Shown: positions 27,052 through 35,693 of the stretch, one piece after another | Numbering within the stretch: the stretch's first letter is position 1 | Layout of the letters: each line of letters starts with the position of its first letter | NCBI RefSeq assembly: GCF_900188085.1 | Contig: NZ_FZOU01000004.1 | Location: 248,001-312,000, forward strand | DNA from: Granulicella rosea | GTDB lineage: Bacteria > Acidobacteriota > Terriglobia > Terriglobales > Acidobacteriaceae | Length of the DNA: 64,000 nucleotides | Direction of reading: 5' to 3' | Made by a program: the position numbers and the translations under genes | Notes under the pieces: model-generated | Told to the model about the DNA's origin: nothing | The model's database searches: none | What the model saw: only the letters and a program-made list of their open reading frames with translations

Positions 27052-27969
27052 ATGGACCAGTCATCGAAGAAGGAGCTATCGCTCGCAGAGTGCGTGGCCA
27101 GCTATGACCTGTACGCGCGAGAGGTACGCTGTCTCGCAGCATCGACACGTGAGATTCAACGCCGCATCCTGCGGCGACTTTGCCGCTATTGCTTTGGCGA
27201 TGGGACGATCGCATGGGATGCCATTTGCTTCACGGACATCGTTCGGTTTCTGACAGCCGAGTTCGAGCGCTATCCCAACCGGGGCACGCAACGCGCTTCG
27301 CTGACGAGCATGCGCACGATTCTGCGGTATCTCGCAGAGAACAACATGGTGCCGAAGGGATGGGACGAAGCTCTTCCCAGGACTGCGACGAAGCGTCACG
27401 CGCATCTTCCGCGACAGCTTTCGAGTGAGCAGATACGTGCTCTATTCAAGGCATCACAGGGCAACAGGTGGATAGCGCGCCGAGATCGTGCGTTACTGTT
27501 GCTGTTACTGCGGCTCGGTCTGCGCTGCGAAGAAGTTGCTCATCTCAAGTGGCAGGATATCGACTGGCAAGCAGGCTCTATAAGGATATGCAGCCAGAAG
27601 AGCCGACGCGACCGGATACTTCCGCTGCCGGAAGATGTGGGCAAGGCGCTTGTCGCCTACCTTCGAACCTTCTCCAGTGTCCCGCTCTGGATTTTTGATT
27701 CCAGTCGTTCAACCTTCCCTGATGAGATGAGACGCCTGCATATCAAGGCGATCTCGAAGTACCTCTTCAAGCGAGCGGGTGTGATCGGAGGTTCCGCGCA
27801 CTCACTCCGTCATACCGTCGCCACCAGCATGGTGAACCATGGCGCGTCCTTTAAGGATGTATCGGACCTGCTCGGCCATCGCCATCTTTCTACGACGTTG
27901 ATCTACGCCAAGCTGGACATGAAGGCGCTCGCTCAGGTTGCTCTGCCGTGGGCGGGAGGTGAGCGATGA
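27052..27969 (+). CDS. Tyrosine recombinase, first of trio (RitA-type)
   Basis: 305 residues. The N-terminal SAM-like core-binding domain is followed by the catalytic domain. The first Arg lies in LLRLGLRCEEVAHLKW, then HSLR, then GHRHLS, and the nucleophile Tyr in LIYAKLDMK. All five catalytic positions look intact. GAGGAG precedes the ATG at 27052, so the frame's earlier ATG at 27022 is rejected. Its stop overlaps the next start by 4 bases (ATGA), giving coupled translation. Confidence 0.9.
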   Translation: MDQSSKKELSLAECVASYDLYAREVRCLAASTREIQRRILRRLCRYCFGDGTIAWDAICFTDIVRFLTAEFERYPNRGTQRASLTSMRTILRYLAENNMVPKGWDEALPRTATKRHAHLPRQLSSEQIRALFKASQGNRWIARRDRALLLLLLRLGLRCEEVAHLKWQDIDWQAGSIRICSQKSRRDRILPLPEDVGKALVAYLRTFSSVPLWIFDSSRSTFPDEMRRLHIKAISKYLFKRAGVIGGSAHSLRHTVATSMVNHGASFKDVSDLLGHRHLSTTLIYAKLDMKALAQVALPWAGGER

Positions 27970-28949
27970 CCTTCGAAGCTCTGTCCCAACACCTCGAAGC
28001 ATTCCTTGCGCTGAAGAGGACTCGCGCTAGGCGTAGCCCTTATTTTGAAGGCGACCAGCGTAGACGCCTCAGATATGAAGAAGCGCTGCTCCGGAGCTTT
28101 CTTGAACGATGGCGACAGCACGGATGTCCTTGGCCGATCCACACGGAGTTCGCGATGGATTGGGTGATGCTGGGTTCTTCGCTAGGCAGGCCCTATCGCG
28201 ATGAGCATCGCCTGCTTGCCATCCGCGCGTTCCTGCTGCAGATTCGTACTTTCGAAGAACAGACGGGCGTTCCGCAGAGCCAGTTCCGGAGGCGGTATAA
28301 GCGCCGCGCGCCCTACATCTTCTCTGACCAGGAGATTCATCAACTTATGGAAGCAGCCGCACGGAACCCGCTCAGGTTTCGTGCGGCGACGGTCAGCACT
28401 CTGATCGGCCTGCTCGCCAGCACAGGCATTCGTATCGGTGAAGCTCTAAGACTGACGATGGCTGACGTGAGGCTCGATCGGACGCAAGCACACCTTTATA
28501 TCCACGAGACGAAGTTTGGGAAGTCACGCAACGTTGTGCTCCATCCCTCGACCGTGGAGCATCTGCGGCACTACATGAGCGCGCGAGCAACAGCGTTGCG
28601 GGGCCGCCAAGCTGAGCCATTCTTCACCAACACGATCTGCCGACCGCTGATCTATAACCCACTCCGATACACCTTCCGCCAGCTGTTGAAGCAGACCGGT
28701 ATCGCTCCGTCTGCAGGCCAACGCAGGCCCACACTGCATTGCTTCAGGCACACCTTCGCTGTGAAGCGATTGACGCTTTGGCAGCGTGAGGGCACCGACA
28801 TTCGGAAGCAGCTTCCATGGCTCTCTGTGTATCTCGGTCACCAAGGGCCGGAGACCACCTATTGGTATCTGAGCGCTACGCCGGATCTCCTTCGCGATGC
28901 CGGTGCATTGTTCGATCCAGAACTGATGCCGAGAGGAGACCGCCGATGA
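27966..28949 (+). CDS. Tyrosine recombinase, second of trio (RitB-type)
   Basis: 327 residues. LLASTGIRIGEALRLTMADV carries the first catalytic Arg, HCFRHTFAVKRL the HxxR, YLGHQGPETTYWYLSAT the second His and the Tyr. A loop of extra residues (WQREGTDIRKQLPW) between HxxR and LGH is typical of the second protein of RIT elements. It overlaps both neighbours by 4 bases. Confidence 0.9.
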   Translation: MTFEALSQHLEAFLALKRTRARRSPYFEGDQRRRLRYEEALLRSFLERWRQHGCPWPIHTEFAMDWVMLGSSLGRPYRDEHRLLAIRAFLLQIRTFEEQTGVPQSQFRRRYKRRAPYIFSDQEIHQLMEAAARNPLRFRAATVSTLIGLLASTGIRIGEALRLTMADVRLDRTQAHLYIHETKFGKSRNVVLHPSTVEHLRHYMSARATALRGRQAEPFFTNTICRPLIYNPLRYTFRQLLKQTGIAPSAGQRRPTLHCFRHTFAVKRLTLWQREGTDIRKQLPWLSVYLGHQGPETTYWYLSATPDLLRDAGALFDPELMPRGDRR

Positions 28950-29926
28950 TGCTTGCAGGCCCTCTTCTCCAACGCTATTTCACCAACTACCTCATCGCTC
29001 AGCGACGACTCAGCCCACAGACGCTGGCGAGCTATCGGGATACGTTCCGTCTCCTGTTGCAGTTCGTGCAGTCGGAACTGAAGATCGAGCCTTCGCACCT
29101 TGCCATCGAACAGCTTGATGCGGAGATCATTCTGCGCTTTCTCGACAGCCTGGAACAGCAGCGCAAGAACTCTATTGTGTCCCGCAACCTGCGGCTCACG
29201 GCCATACGGTCGTTCTTCCGCATGGTGGCTCTCCATCATCCCGAGTGCGTTGGAACAGCAACACGCGTGCTCGCCGTTCCGATGAAGCGAACGGATACGC
29301 GGCTTCTGGAGTATGTCTCTCGCACAGAGATGGACGCCATCCTCAACAGCATCGATCGCAAGCACTGGTGCGGCCGGCGTGACTATGCCTTGCTGCTGAC
29401 CATGTACAACTCCGGCGCGCGCGTCTCTGAACTGTGCGCTCTGCGCGCCGATCAGATCGGCAGCGGCAAGAACAGCTACGTCCATCTCCACGGCAAGGGC
29501 CGCAAGGAACGTGCGATTCCGCTATGGCCGTCCACCGCACGTATCTTGCGCGACTGGCTTCGCGAGAACACCGGGGGCATAGCCTTTCCGGGAGTTCGCG
29601 GCGAACCGCTGAGCCGCTTTGCCGTGCGACTCCTGCTACAGAAGGCCGTTGCTGCTGCATCGGCACACTGCCTCAGCTTGAAGAAGAAGCGCATCTCGCC
29701 TCACACGATCAGACATGGAACCGCTATGGCGCTCCTTGATGCGGGAGTGGACATCTCCGTTATCGCACTCTGGCTCGGACACGAGAGCATCGAGACCACC
29801 AACGGCTACCTCCATACAAGCATCGCGTTGAAGGAAAAAGCCCTCGCTAAGGTCACACCCTCAAGCTCTACATTCAAGCGCTTCAAGCCTGATGACAGGC
29901 TCCTTGCCTTCCTCGCGTCGCTCTAA
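28946..29926 (+). CDS. Tyrosine recombinase, third of trio (RitC-type)
   Basis: 326 residues. The core-binding domain starts LLQRYFTNYLIAQRRLSPQT. Catalytic residues are the Arg in MYNSGARVSELCAL, HTIRHGTAMALLDAG, WLGHESIETTNGYLHTS. AGGAG at about 28934 serves the ATG at 28946 (or the adjacent one at 28949). It ends just before a strong hairpin that probably terminates the operon. Confidence 0.9.
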   Translation: MMLAGPLLQRYFTNYLIAQRRLSPQTLASYRDTFRLLLQFVQSELKIEPSHLAIEQLDAEIILRFLDSLEQQRKNSIVSRNLRLTAIRSFFRMVALHHPECVGTATRVLAVPMKRTDTRLLEYVSRTEMDAILNSIDRKHWCGRRDYALLLTMYNSGARVSELCALRADQIGSGKNSYVHLHGKGRKERAIPLWPSTARILRDWLRENTGGIAFPGVRGEPLSRFAVRLLLQKAVAAASAHCLSLKKKRISPHTIRHGTAMALLDAGVDISVIALWLGHESIETTNGYLHTSIALKEKALAKVTPSSSTFKRFKPDDRLLAFLASL

Positions 29927-29931
29927 CTATG

Positions 29932-29968
29932 TGCAGTCAGAACGCTGATATCCCGCGTCCTGACTGCA
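29932..29968 (+). terminator. Hairpin after the recombinase trio
   Basis: TGCAGTCAG-A-ACGC pairs with GCGT-C-CTGACTGCA around a 9-base loop, followed by TTTCTC. It could be a terminator, an end site recognised by the recombinases, or both. Confidence 0.6.
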
Positions 29969-29978
29969 TTTCTCTGTC

Positions 29979-30188
29979 CGACTTCACATAATCCGGCGCT
30001 TCACACAGTACTGGCGCAACGACTACGTCGGAGCCGAAGAGTGGAGCCGCACGGTCGTTCGTGACCATTACATCCATCTGATCGCTTTGCATATTCAGCA
30101 TAAGCGATTCGCGGAGCTTTGGGACAGGAACCTGCGTTCGCAGGGCTTCGCCGAAGTCTTCGACCCGCAAAAGCACAATCGCGGCTAA
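29979..30188 (+). pseudogene. Second copy of the small gene upstream of parB-like, 5' end lost
   Basis: Reads LHIIRRFTQYWRNDYVGAEE-WSRT, then RFAELWDRNLRSQGFAEVFD, closely matching 26733-26975 but without its first 14 or so residues and without a start. Similarity starts abruptly at CTTCACATAATCCGGCG (29979), where the RIT-type element ends, so the element removed or displaced the gene start. Confidence 0.7.
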
Positions 30189-30273
30189 CCCCTTCCCGCC
30201 CTCGGAGCGGATGCAGGGGAACGCCTCCGCTCTACAACCTCATGCCCATAGCCCACGCCCACAGGAGGGCATC

Positions 30274-30552
30274 ATGCAGAACAGCAGCGAATTCCAATAC
30301 ATCGCCATCGACACCATCCATGAATCCGCCACCAACCCCCGCCGCACCTTCGACGAGGGCAAGCTGGCCGAACTGGCGGAGAGCATCCGCACCAACGGCC
30401 TGATTCAACCCATCACCGTGCGACCACAAGCGGAAGGCTTCGAGATCGTCGCGGGAGCGAGGCGCTTCCGTGCCGCGCAGCTTGCAGACCTCTTTTCCCT
30501 TCCCGCCCGCATCGTCGACATCGACGACGCGCAGGCGCTCGAATGGCAGTTA
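30274..30552 (+). pseudogene. parB-like: Second parB-like gene, piece 1 of 3 (N-terminal ParB domain)
   Basis: The ATG at 30274 (behind CAGGAGGG) gives MQNSSEFQYIAIDTIHESAT-NPRRTFDEGKLAELAES, then VAGARRFRAAQLADLFSLPA and DDAQALEWQL. It is about 80 % identical by eye to the N-terminus of the intact copy. The frame is broken after GAATGGCAGTTA by the Tn554-like element. The next piece resumes at 34100 so that the intact gene would read EWQL-VENSQRVDV. Confidence 0.9.
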
Positions 30553-30558
30553 ATTGAA

Positions 30559-31011
30559 TTATCTATAGTCGTCAAGCGATTTCTTTCTTTTGTTGCGGTT
30601 CTGCACGTCGTGGACATGTCCACGACGTGCAGGTTTATCGTTTGAAGGTCGTCGTACAAGCTGGCCGTAGGACAGTTCCAGTTGTTCCTTCAGTTCTTTA
30701 TTCTTCGCTTCCAGTTCCTTGACGCGAAGCCGTAGCGTGGCGATGATTCGTTCCTGGGAGATGAGTCTACGGTCTTTGCCTGTGTTTTCTGCGATTGGCT
30801 TCGAGACCGTCCGCAGCTTCATGATGCGCTCACGCAGGAGCTTGGTTTTATAGAGCCATGCCGTGGAGACTCCAGCTTCAGCGGCGACTGTGCGGAAGTT
30901 GATCGACCGTTCGTCGGTCTGCATACGGCGGATGGCATTCTGCGCCCTTTCCAGCGCAGCTTTGCTTCTGAGCTGCGTGCTTCGTTCAAGCCCCACTAGA
31001 TTTCTACGCAT
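30559..31011 (-). CDS. tnpC: TnpC-like accessory protein (DUF6262 type)
   Basis: 150 residues. It begins with a helix-turn-helix-like region (RAQNAIRRMQTDERSINFRT, EAGVSTAWLYKTKLLRERI), followed by a coiled coil (RLRVKELEAKNKELKEQLEL). This is the layout of the third protein of Tn554-type elements, which stimulates and orients transposition in Tn554. The start overlaps the tnpB stop by 8 bases. A perfect 32-base palindrome lies inside its 3' end. Confidence 0.8.
   Translation of the reverse strand: MRRNLVGLERSTQLRSKAALERAQNAIRRMQTDERSINFRTVAAEAGVSTAWLYKTKLLRERIMKLRTVSKPIAENTGKDRRLISQERIIATLRLRVKELEAKNKELKEQLELSYGQLVRRPSNDKPARRGHVHDVQNRNKRKKSLDDYR
30601..30632. repeat. Perfect 32-base palindrome near the element's left end
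   Basis: CTGCACGTCGTGGACA followed directly by its reverse complement. It lies within the tnpC coding sequence, 49 bases from the left border. A related ACGTCGTAGACATCC is found about 20 bases from the right border (34066-34080), so this may be a recombinase or TnpC binding site. Confidence 0.7.
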
Positions 31012-32838
31012 TTGGCACCTCCAGAGACGTGATGATATTCACCAGGTTCTCCCGCTTCCGCTGATTCATTTCGCTTTGACGTACCCATCCATTCGCATCT
31101 GCTTTGGCGATCACGCGCTCTGTCTCGCGCAACTCTGAGCGATGAACATCAAGGAAGGTGATATCCGTTCGGAAGTGGGCGCAGTTCAGACAAGCATTGG
31201 GATGAGGACATGGGCCAGCGACTGTAGGGATAGAGCAGAAGCCATTCGTCAGAGCCTGCGCGAGCACGTTTCGACTGAACCACTGTAGCTCCGCTGTATC
31301 GTTCGCCGTGTTCTCCATGACCTTCTTGCCAGTGACATCGACCAGCGTCCCTGCAAGGTACTCCGACAGCTTCTCGCGCATCGTGCTGTCGTGGATATGG
31401 GCATAGCGGCTGGTCATCTCCGGGCCTTTATGCCCGAGGTAACGCTGGATGATGTGATGCGGCACACCGAGATTGATCATCCGCGTTCCAACCGTGTGAC
31501 GGAACTGATGCGACTGGAAGCGGAACAGCTTTCCCGTCACATCTTTGATCTGATGGACATAAGCCAGATGATTGATCGCCTGCGAGAAGCTAGCCTGGCG
31601 TGTGGGACGACCTCGCTCGTTGGGGAACAACAACGTCGATGCGTTACCTCGCGCACGAACAGCTTCCTGCTGCTCCTGCACGACACGCGCGATCGCCTGC
31701 GAGACGGGTATCGTATTCTCCCGTCGAACCTTACCCTGAAGATAGCGAAGGTAGAAGACGCCTCGTGCATCTTGAGACAGGCAGTCCATAGGAAGTTGCA
31801 GCAGTTCGTTGATTCTCATTCCGCACTCCTGCAGGATCAGCACCATGCGCATCCACCACGGTTTAAGTTCGTGCAGATGTTGGTTCAACTGGTCCAGCAC
31901 TGCGGAAGGGATATATCGCGGCTGACGCTTCGCAGGTTGTGGAACCTCCTCATCATGGATCAGACGTTCCGGGCCAACCGACAGCCATCGCTCACGGTGA
32001 GCCAGTTCGAGGAACGTGCGAAGGTTGATGATGTGGTTCTTCCGCGTTCCGGTACATACTCGGCTAGGAAGATAGGCGAGGTAGCGCAACAGCAGCGGCG
32101 CGTGATCGACCGCACGGTTGCATGTGGCCTATCTGCTGCAAGGAACTCGGAGAAGCAGACCACCGCCTGCAACCGCGTCCGGCATGTACCCTCGGCATAG
32201 ATCGGTAGACAGTAAAACAAGAAGGACTTCACTGCCGTACGCAACCATGGCTGTTGGATCAGCAGGAAGTTAAGCGGTCCGGGCGATAGCGTAGGATTAT
32301 GCAGCATCGACAGACGGCGAAGATCCCAGATGTCCTTCTCCTGCTCTGGACGTTCGTCGTAAGCATCGCTCAGCAGAAGATAGGCCTGGCGCAACGTGCT
32401 GATGTAAGCACTGTCGCGTGGCGTAACAGACGGCTGCTGATCGCCATCCATCCGGCAGGTCGTTCCCATCCGATACATGCCACGCTTTGTCAGATAGCTC
32501 GTATAGGAGCGCCGCCACCACTCCAGATCATGCTCCATAAGCGATAGCGGGAGATGCTTCAGGCTGTTCAGCCATTTCACAAGAAGGTGGACCTTCGTCA
32601 GCTCCTGTGTGCTTCTCCATTGGCCTTCAACGAACTTCTTCCGGAACACATACTTCAACTCGCCGTTGATCGCCGCCGATTTGCAGTGGAAGCGGAGACG
32701 GCGCTGGCTAGACTTTGGAGATAGACCTTCGATGGAACAGCACTGCATATCCCACACATTGTCGCTCCAGAAGCCCTCCAGTTGTGCAAGAAGACGACGC
32801 TGCTTGGCGCGATTCCATCGCTCTGTGTAGCGGCTCAT
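31004..32838 (-). pseudogene. tnpB: TnpB-like tyrosine recombinase, frameshifted
   Basis: The ATG at 32838 overlaps the tnpA stop (ATGA). The first frame (MSRYTERWNRAKQRRLLAQL onward) runs to about 32100. The rest continues in the -1 frame from PLLLRYLAYLPSRVCTG. The combined length is about 611 residues, near the usual TnpB. The catalytic domain is in the second frame: Arg in ECGMRINELLQLPMD, HQFRHTVGTRM, YLGHKGPEMTSRYAHIH. The tail holds the zinc-finger-like CPHPNACLNCAHFRT. It is either inactivated by one lost base or expressed by -1 frameshifting. Confidence 0.75.
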
Positions 32839-33896
32839 TTCGCACGCTCCCGAAGATAAGGTGCATAGGCCTCTCCCATGTCTTCTCCGGACAGATGAGC
32901 ATAGATGCTCGTCGTTGTCTGGATGTGGGCGTGGCCCAGCCTCTTCTGTACGTAGGCCGCATCCCAGCCAGACCGCAGCAACTCGGTCGCGTGCGTATGG
33001 CGGAACATGTGTGGAGTGACGTGAAGCCCGGTTCTCATTCCCAACGCTCGGAATAGATCGATGACCGTCGCATAGCGCATTGGTGTTCCGATGCGGCCAC
33101 CCCACAAGTTCACGAACACATAGTCATGAGTGGCCTCTCGATACTCATGCACCAGATAGTCCGCATAGAGCGCCATGACTTGCTTGGAGACATGCACCAC
33201 ATAAGGATCGCGTGACTTCGTGCGAGCCCCATTGAGATTCGAGCGCGGAACGATCTCGATCTCCCCATCGAACGAACGTATGTCTGCGTGCCGCAGACCA
33301 AGCGCTTGGCCGATACGCATTCCGCTCTCATACAACAGACTCAACAGAAGCCGGTCTCGAAGATGAGTGCAGGCTTCCAGAAGGCGCTGTATATCTACTG
33401 CCGCAAGCACCTTGGGCAACCGCTTCGTCGTTCGCACTTGCATCACAGACTGGCGAAGGGATTGCCGGCGATTGATGTGGTGCAGGAACGGCTTGTAGGG
33501 ACTCCTTACGCCGAACCGTCGCGACCGGCTGACCTCTGTCTCGATGCCAAGCCGATCCTGGTACTCATAGAGCGAACCCACCGCGGCTAGGATCACGTTG
33601 ATCGTTGTGTCACAGCGCTGTTTGTGGGCAGAGGCGGACGACTGACGTAGCCAGCCAACGAACAATGCAAGGTCGTTCAGCACGACCCCCTTCCAAGAGA
33701 GTTGTCGATCGCTCAGGAACTCATAGAACAACCGAAGATGATGGGCATACGCTCGCACCGTGTTCGGCGAGCGTCCAAGATGGTGAAGATACAGCAGGTA
33801 TTCATTGACTTCTGTAATGGGTCGGCCGTTCGCGTCGAGAACGATCCAACTGCGCTCATGGCTATCTGTCATGATGATTCGTTGCACTTTGATCAC
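32835..33896 (-). CDS. tnpA: TnpA-like tyrosine recombinase
   Basis: About 353 residues. The core-binding domain includes VNEYLLYLHHLGRSPNTVRA. Catalytic residues are intact: Arg in LYESGMRIGQALGLRHADI, HMFRHTHATELLRSGWD, RLGHAHIQTTTSIYAHLSGE. The start is taken as GTG at 33896, because GGAGG lies 5 bases upstream; an ATG at 33872 is the alternative. It is the first gene of the Tn554-like operon. Confidence 0.88.
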   Translation of the reverse strand: MIKVQRIIMTDSHERSWIVLDANGRPITEVNEYLLYLHHLGRSPNTVRAYAHHLRLFYEFLSDRQLSWKGVVLNDLALFVGWLRQSSASAHKQRCDTTINVILAAVGSLYEYQDRLGIETEVSRSRRFGVRSPYKPFLHHINRRQSLRQSVMQVRTTKRLPKVLAAVDIQRLLEACTHLRDRLLLSLLYESGMRIGQALGLRHADIRSFDGEIEIVPRSNLNGARTKSRDPYVVHVSKQVMALYADYLVHEYREATHDYVFVNLWGGRIGTPMRYATVIDLFRALGMRTGLHVTPHMFRHTHATELLRSGWDAAYVQKRLGHAHIQTTTSIYAHLSGEDMGEAYAPYLRERAK

Positions 33897-33921
33897 ATCT
33901 ACCTCCAGAGGCAAGGGCGCC

Positions 33922-33968
33922 AGCCCGCATTGGCGCAGTACGCTACGCTCACTGCGCCAATGCGGGCT
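33922..33968. repeat. 18-base perfect inverted repeat upstream of tnpA
   Basis: AGCCCGCATTGGCGCAGT and its exact complement, separated by 11 bases, lie 26 bases upstream of the proposed tnpA start. It could be an attenuator, an operator, or a terminator that keeps outside transcription out of the element. Confidence 0.65.
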
Positions 33969-34099
33969 AACCTTCCTCCGGCAAGCAGAGAACTTCACTC
34001 CTACTGCACGTCATAGACGCTCTACAGTTAACGATTCCACGACGAAGGGAAACGCATCATCATAGACGTCGTAGACATCCTTTGACGGACTCAAGATAA

Positions 34100-34575
34100 G
34101 TTGAGAATTCGCAGCGTGTGGACGTGCATCCTTACGAGGAGGCGCAGGGTTTTCAGCGTCTCTTAGACCTTCCCGGCTATGATGTTGCCGCGCTTGTCGC
34201 CAAATCCAGCAAGAGCGCAAGCCACATCTATGCGCGTCTCTCGTTGTTGCAGCTTATCCCCGAGGTCGCCCAGGCATTCGTGGAGGAGCGCATCACGGCC
34301 AGCCATGCCAACCTCATCGCCCGTCTGCCGCAAGAGCATCAAGCAGACGCTTTCGAAAACTGCTGGCGGAAGGATTGGCAGGACAAGGAAGCACACCTGC
34401 TTCCGGCTAAGCACCTTAGCGCGTGGATTCAGGCCAATCTCTACCTGAATCTTGCCGAGGCACCGTTCGACCGTGAAGACCCTACCCTCAAACCAGAGGC
34501 CGGGGCTTGCGTCACCTGCCCACGTCGCAGCGGATTCAATACGAGCCTGTTTGCGGACGTTCAGGGCGACCAGTG
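34100..34575 (+). pseudogene. parB-like: Second parB-like gene, piece 2 of 3
   Basis: Reads VENSQRVDVHPYEEAQGFQR, the KorB-like helix-turn-helix (AALVAKSSKSASHIYARLSL), ITASHANLIARLPQEHQ and the Cys-cluster start (CVTCPRRSGFNT, VQGDQC). It is nearly identical to the intact copy. It is cut after GGCGACCAGTG by the second element. The coding frame resumes at 38637 with LDGACYQSKV. Confidence 0.9.
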
Positions 34576-34579
34576 TAAG

Positions 34580-34649
34580 TTATGTGGAATCAGGGCAACC
34601 GCAAGTGTTTTCCGCTGGCTCGCCGCCGCCGCGCTCCCCGCATGAGGCG
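34580..34649. repeat. Left terminal inverted repeat
   Basis: Starts TTATGTGGAATCAGGGCAAC and goes on through GTGTTTTCCGCTGGCTCGCC and CTCCCCGC to GAGGCG. It matches the reverse complement of 38563-38634 with a one-base gap and about six substitutions by eye. Confidence 0.9.
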
Positions 34650-34697
34650 GAATTAGTGTCCAGGCTGTTCTCCTTGGATCTCCACCAGGAGGTTCAT

Positions 34698-35693
34698 GTG
34701 CCGTTCGAGTTTACTGTTCACCCGATCCGTTGGGATCGGTGTCCGTTGGTCGCATCAGACCCTCACGCCCAAGCGTGGCTTTTGTTGCAGTCGCACCGTG
34801 GCCTATCCTCCAACACGCTCGATGCCTACTCGCGGGCATCGGAGAGGTATCTTGCATTCTTGAAGTCGGCATGCATTGCATCCGTCTCCGCGACGCGGGC
34901 GGACGTGGGACTGTATCTCGCAGCGTTGCAAGCCGGCGAGGTCGCTCTAGCGAACGCGACGATACAGCAGCTACTAACGGTTGTTCGCCTTTTCCATGGA
35001 TATCTGATGGAAGAGGGAACGCGTTCCAACAACCCAGCCGCACAGACCGGCAGTGGACGGGCGATGGTCGCACGTCAGCAAAAGCTGCCCTGGATTCCTA
35101 ACGAGGAAGACTGGCACCGGATTCTTGCGGCAGCACGACAGGAGTCCATCCGTAACAGGACGATGCTTGCGTTTGCCTATGACGCTGGACTTCGCCGCGA
35201 AGAGCTTTGCAGTCTCCAGAGCAGTGACATTGACCCGTCGAGACGCATTCTCCGGATTCGAACCGAGAGTACGAAGGGACGCCGCGAGCGCGCTCTTCCT
35301 TATTCCGCATCGAGTGGTGAGTTGCTTGGCCGCTATCTCGTGCATCGCAGGACCCTCGGCAGCAAGCGCGGGCCGCTGTTCCTCTCCGAGTCTCACCGCA
35401 ACTATACCGAACCGATCTCGATATGGAGCTGGTCGAAGATCGTCCTACACCTTGCACGACGAGCGGGCGTCGAACGATTCTCAACTCATACCCTTCGCCA
35501 TCTTTGTCTGACCGACCTTGCCCATTCGGGTTGGGACATACACGAGATTGCAACCTTCGCCGGACATCGGAGCGTACAGACCACACTGCTCTATATCCAT
35601 CTCAGTGGACGCGACCTCTCGCTCAAGCTCGCAGCGGGTATGGCTCAACTTCACGCCCGCCGCGTTCAGATGCTTGCGGAGGTTGCCCAGTGA
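34698..35693 (+). CDS. Tyrosine recombinase A of the two-recombinase element
   Basis: 331 residues from GTG at 34698, chosen because AGGAGG lies 5 bases upstream and the start falls just inside the inverted repeat. Core-binding domain: LLQSHRGLSSNTLDAYSRAS. Catalytic residues: Arg in AYDAGLRREELCSLQSSDID, HTLRHLCLTDLAHSGWD, FAGHRSVQTTLLYIHLSG. All look intact. The stop overlaps the next GTG start by 4 bases (GTGA). Confidence 0.88.
   Translation: MPFEFTVHPIRWDRCPLVASDPHAQAWLLLQSHRGLSSNTLDAYSRASERYLAFLKSACIASVSATRADVGLYLAALQAGEVALANATIQQLLTVVRLFHGYLMEEGTRSNNPAAQTGSGRAMVARQQKLPWIPNEEDWHRILAAARQESIRNRTMLAFAYDAGLRREELCSLQSSDIDPSRRILRIRTESTKGRRERALPYSASSGELLGRYLVHRRTLGSKRGPLFLSESHRNYTEPISIWSWSKIVLHLARRAGVERFSTHTLRHLCLTDLAHSGWDIHEIATFAGHRSVQTTLLYIHLSGRDLSLKLAAGMAQLHARRVQMLAEVAQ

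Larger units (their letters stand above)
27001..29978 (+). mobile_element. Recombinase-in-trio (RIT)-type element
   Basis: Three overlapping tyrosine-recombinase genes in one direction, with no other cargo, lie between the two inverted [small gene, parB-like] units. The short inverted repeat ACATAGTT (27001-27008) / AACTATGT (29925-29932) may mark binding sites. The right border is set at 29978, because homology between the two small genes begins exactly at 29979. The left border is not certain. This layout fits RIT elements known from other bacteria. Confidence 0.75.
30553..34099 (-). mobile_element. Tn554-like element (tnpA-tnpB-tnpC) inside parB-like gene
   Basis: About 3.55 kb carrying three overlapping minus-strand genes in the Tn554 order: recombinase A, recombinase B with a Cys-rich tail, and a small coiled-coil DUF6262-like protein. 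There is no cargo. The borders are fixed to a few bases by comparison with the uninterrupted copy at 26361-26375. The ends share only TTATCT in inverted orientation, fitting a family without long terminal repeats. Confidence 0.85.
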
